A stretch of 64,000 bases of DNA from CAVVMA01 sp963788205 (GTDB lineage Bacteria > Desulfobacterota > Binatia > Binatales > Binataceae), in contig CAWBGG010000002.1 in the NCBI GenBank assembly GCA_963788205.1, positions 930,001 to 994,000 on the forward strand, written 5' to 3'. Below are positions 62,601 to 64,000 of the stretch, piece by piece. The position numbers were made by a program, and so were the translations under genes. The number at the start of each line of letters is the position of its first letter. The first letter of the stretch is position 1. The notes below the pieces were generated by a model. It made no database searches. It worked only from the letters and a program-made list of their open reading frames with translations, and had not been told where the DNA came from.

Positions 62601-63124
62601 TCCGCAAGATCCGCGGCTGGGAAAAGGAACGCGGACTCACGCCGACACCAATCGTGGCGCTGACCGCTTCGGCGCTGAGCGAAGACATTCGCGAAAGTAT
62701 CGAGGCCGGCTGCACGACCCATCTCAGCAAGCCGATTAAGAAGGCGCGCCTGCTCGCCGCGATCAACGACTTCGCGGTGGCGCCGCCGGCTGCATCGAAG
62801 GATAATGGCCACAAGATTATCGTCGAGATCGATCCCGAAATCAGCGAGCTCATACCCGACTTCCTTCGGCACAAGCGCGACGATCTTTCGCTGCTGATCG
62901 GCGCGCTGGAGCGCGGCGACTTCGAGGCGCTGCGATCGATCGGCCACCGAATGAAGGGTGAGGGCGCGGGCTTCGGTTTCCAGGCGATGAGCGATATCGG
63001 GCTCGTGCTTGAAGAGGCTGGACGCACCCGGGACCTCAAGCTGGCGCAAGAGCAGGTCTGGGCTCTGTCACGATACCTGGATCAGGTCGAAGTCACCGTC
63101 CCGGCGCAGACCGACGGCGCTTGA
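59666..63124 (+). CDS. hybrid histidine kinase with PAS, two receiver domains and HPt
   Basis: About 1152 residues from ATG 59666 (an open frame reaches 59588; ATG 59681 is also possible). Order, numbered on the 1178-residue open frame: about five membrane segments (75-225), coiled coil, PAS 1 (265-370), PAS 2 (420-530), HisKA with SHEIRTPMNAI (His560), HATPase with NLVGNAIKF and GGSGLGL, receiver 1 (Asp850 in LLDCRMPEMDG), receiver 2 (Asp993 in LMDVQMPVMDG), HPt (His1120 in GHRMKGEGAG). A full internal phosphorelay; signal unknown. The next gene, convergent, is a lone receiver. Confidence 0.93.
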   Translation: MSLVRMSNADAQEGWGQIESALTASATPGADQFDPKIGERRWILRLLRLGFGVSIISNAALVFENYVFLPPERAESALPYGALAVAVSIIAGVWSFAPSFPARWKTITFGFCVIMVAGWTGSTVSAGVQSGLFASVLVLLMATCCLTPWGVGWQAALTGWCITCCAVDTLLVGTRMPVTGYLWVDLLSAAVVSLLSSRLWEKRRTNLEHTDDQLRAEIYWREAVERTLLQNEETLRKALDANLDSVEIIRLSDQRYIYVNEAFLRRGLTREQVLGKSIGELSLRESNEDLEKFLATLSAQGFVRNMEVDIRMEDGAIERHLISSVVVDLAGEKCAISISRDVTELKQVQTDLMATVAELQKTQRRLKAEIRKRERTIVERERAESQLRQSEDKLRKIFEACPDTICINRMSDGSYVECNNEFFNAGYTRQDLASASSETLGVWAKPEQFTALIGLLRTSGVVRNMEADFQLKDGSVHPCLISGAVVELDGEQCVVTFTTDIARLKRTERELITAREAALAASRAKSEFLSSMSHEIRTPMNAILGMADLLAETPLASDQQRYVNTMISNSNALLDLINGILDLAKVESGKLHLEENEFDLDDLVGRAMETLSVRANEKKLELTTRMLPEVPARLVGDALRLRQVLINLVGNAIKFTQRGEVALTIENAGDEDGRRLLRFSVRDTGIGIAPEKLDSIFQTFTQADSSMTRKYGGSGLGLAIARRLVELMGGTIWVESVLGQGSTFFFTARLGIPEEADATALPSSDLSGLRVLIVDDNATNRLILNELLVAARADTTETATGAEALAEAGRACAAGRPYGLVLLDCRMPEMDGFEVAERMRQQPGDYHPTIVMLTSDHLNPKLARLSECGIDALVVKPVRRVEMLRTISSVIGKAHTEEDRPVSTAQNGAPAPANRELNILFAEDSPDNRLLVQAYLKDLPYCLDVAENGQIALDKFMQGKYDLVLMDVQMPVMDGHTAVRKIRGWEKERGLTPTPIVALTASALSEDIRESIEAGCTTHLSKPIKKARLLAAINDFAVAPPAASKDNGHKIIVEIDPEISELIPDFLRHKRDDLSLLIGALERGDFEALRSIGHRMKGEGAGFGFQAMSDIGLVLEEAGRTRDLKLAQEQVWALSRYLDQVEVTVPAQTDGA

Positions 63125-63152
63125 CGAACCGCGCCGAGACCAACCGCGCCGG

Positions 63153-63575
63153 TCAGGATCGGGGCGGTTGATTCAGCGAGGTTCGGGGCGGTTTCAGGTC
63201 GGGAAACAGGTAAGCCAGCTTGCGCGCCAATTGATCGAAGTTCAGGAACGATTTTTCTACATAAGCCAGCGCGCCCAAGGCCAGAAATTGGGACGCGGTT
63301 GGAACCCGCGGACTGGCGCTGATCACGACCACCGCGGTGTTGATCCGTTCCTTGCGAATTATCACAAACAGATCCTTGGCGGTGAACCCCCGATCGTCGC
63401 CGGGCATCATCACGTCGAGCGTAACGAGGTCGGGCTGCAGGTCGCGGAAGAGTGTTAGTGCCTCCTGGGCCGTGCCGGCTTCGCCGGCCACCCAGCATCC
63501 GATTGCGATCAGCCGCTTGCGCAGGAGCGCTCGAAACGAATCCGAATCGTCAACTATGAGCGTATTAACAGCCAC
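63153..63575 (-). CDS. single-domain response regulator (CheY-like)
   Basis: 140 residues from GTG 63575 with GAGAGGG upstream. VNTLIVDDSDSFRALLRKRL, phospho-acceptor Asp in LVTLDVMMPG, and VEKS with the conserved Lys. No output domain. Tail-to-tail with the hybrid kinase, a natural candidate partner. Confidence 0.9.
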   Translation of the reverse strand: MAVNTLIVDDSDSFRALLRKRLIAIGCWVAGEAGTAQEALTLFRDLQPDLVTLDVMMPGDDRGFTAKDLFVIIRKERINTAVVVISASPRVPTASQFLALGALAYVEKSFLNFDQLARKLAYLFPDLKPPRTSLNQPPRS

Positions 63576-63708
63576 GCCACCCTCTCCACGCCAGCGCGCT
63601 GACAATCAAATATAGGAGGTTTTGCCGGATGAGCCAATCGGGGGGTATGACGCACTCCCAGACTGGGAAACCGATTCCTTGAATCCCGGCGAATCGGCGA
63701 GGTCAGTG

Positions 63709-64000
63709 CTAGATCTGGCGCTCCGGCTCGCGGGGACGGTCGACCGGCGGCGGCGTCTGCACGGTTCTTGACGCCGCCGGTACCTTTACCGCCGCCGGTT
63801 CCGATGCTCTGGGCGTCGCGACCGGCTCGCGCGGCGCCTGCAGCGCCGCTCGCTCCGTCGCCGCGGCCTTGAGCTCCTCGAACACCTCGCTGACGAAATA
63901 CTTCATCTGCTCGACGTCGGGCATCAGGCGCGGCTCGGCCATCAGGCCAAAGTACAGGTTTTGATTGTAGCTCAGGATCGCAACGCCGTAGCCGAGATTG
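63709..64000 (-). CDS. wax ester synthase/diacylglycerol acyltransferase, C-terminal part
   Basis: 97 residues up to the right window edge. GYGVAILSYNQNLYFGLMAEPRLMPDVEQMKYFV matches the end of the WS/DGAT C-terminal domain. After it comes a Pro/Ala/Arg-rich tail of about 50 residues. The catalytic HHXXXDG lies beyond the window, so the call rests on the C-terminal fold only. Confidence 0.7.
   Translation of the reverse strand, partial: NLGYGVAILSYNQNLYFGLMAEPRLMPDVEQMKYFVSEVFEELKAAATERAALQAPREPVATPRASEPAAVKVPAASRTVQTPPPVDRPREPERQI

Overview
The window reads as a high-GC chromosomal segment of a Gram-negative bacterium, probably a metagenome-derived member of the deltaproteobacterial/Binatota-like lineages. 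Pointers are the two LpxL-type acyltransferases, a DUF1329 protein next to a cyclase-family protein, a ferritin-like diiron protein, a wax-ester-synthase-type acyltransferase fragment, and an rpsF-priB-rpsR-DUF2232-rplI operon. The taxonomic call is inference; no rRNA gene is present.

Layout. 1-1.7 kb: DUF3300 and DUF2950 envelope proteins. 2.1-12.7 kb (minus): a compact pyrimidine operon pyrR - pyrB/I/R fusion - pyrC - carA - carB - recG, preceded by a promoter, a PyrR-type binding hairpin and an intrinsic terminator (an attenuator). 13.2-17.8 kb: RIO kinase behind two look-alike hairpins, an LpxL-like acyltransferase, a FAD monooxygenase, a RecA/ImuA-like ATPase. 17.9-26.1 kb: manC, phosphomannomutase, SDR, CPBP protease, a single-gene islet of unknown function, a second LpxL-like gene, glgC. 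26.5-30.3 kb: zinc-ribbon protein, GST, and the rpsF operon. 30.4-36.3 kb: cyclase, DUF1329, alpha/beta hydrolase, VOC, secreted protein, GNAT. 36.4-37.4 kb: a broken CopG/PIN module overrun by a ParE/Phd module. 37.4-45.1 kb (minus): dut-purB-purC-purS-purQ-purL-purF. 45.5-54.1 kb: DsbA-like isomerase, a secreted beta-propeller protein, a second single-gene islet carrying a deoxyribosyltransferase/TIR-like protein, a crotonase, two more toxin-antitoxin modules, the diiron protein, tRNA-Gly. 54.2-64 kb: MBL hydrolase, a plus-strand row (SAM adenosyltransferase, site-2 protease, dCMP deaminase, HIT, cytochrome c, GNAT), an XRE regulator, a hybrid histidine kinase with its own HPt, a receiver protein, and the end of a WS/DGAT acyltransferase.

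The most notable things are: (1) a three-part fusion of aspartate carbamoyltransferase, a PyrI-like zinc domain and a PyrR-like domain, in an operon that also has a separate PyrR and a PyrR-type attenuator; (2) two single-gene islets, each sitting between an intact host gene and a duplicated, decayed piece of that gene's 3' end; (3) an amber codon inside a reading frame that otherwise joins a VOC domain to an alpha/beta hydrolase; (4) a toxin-antitoxin module inserted into another, and three modules with perfect palindromic operators.

Four genes that should be intact (DUF2950, recG, FAD monooxygenase, dCMP deaminase) each carry a single-base frameshift, three of them as one missing G/C in a short G/C run. 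This pattern points to assembly or sequencing error more than to real gene loss.
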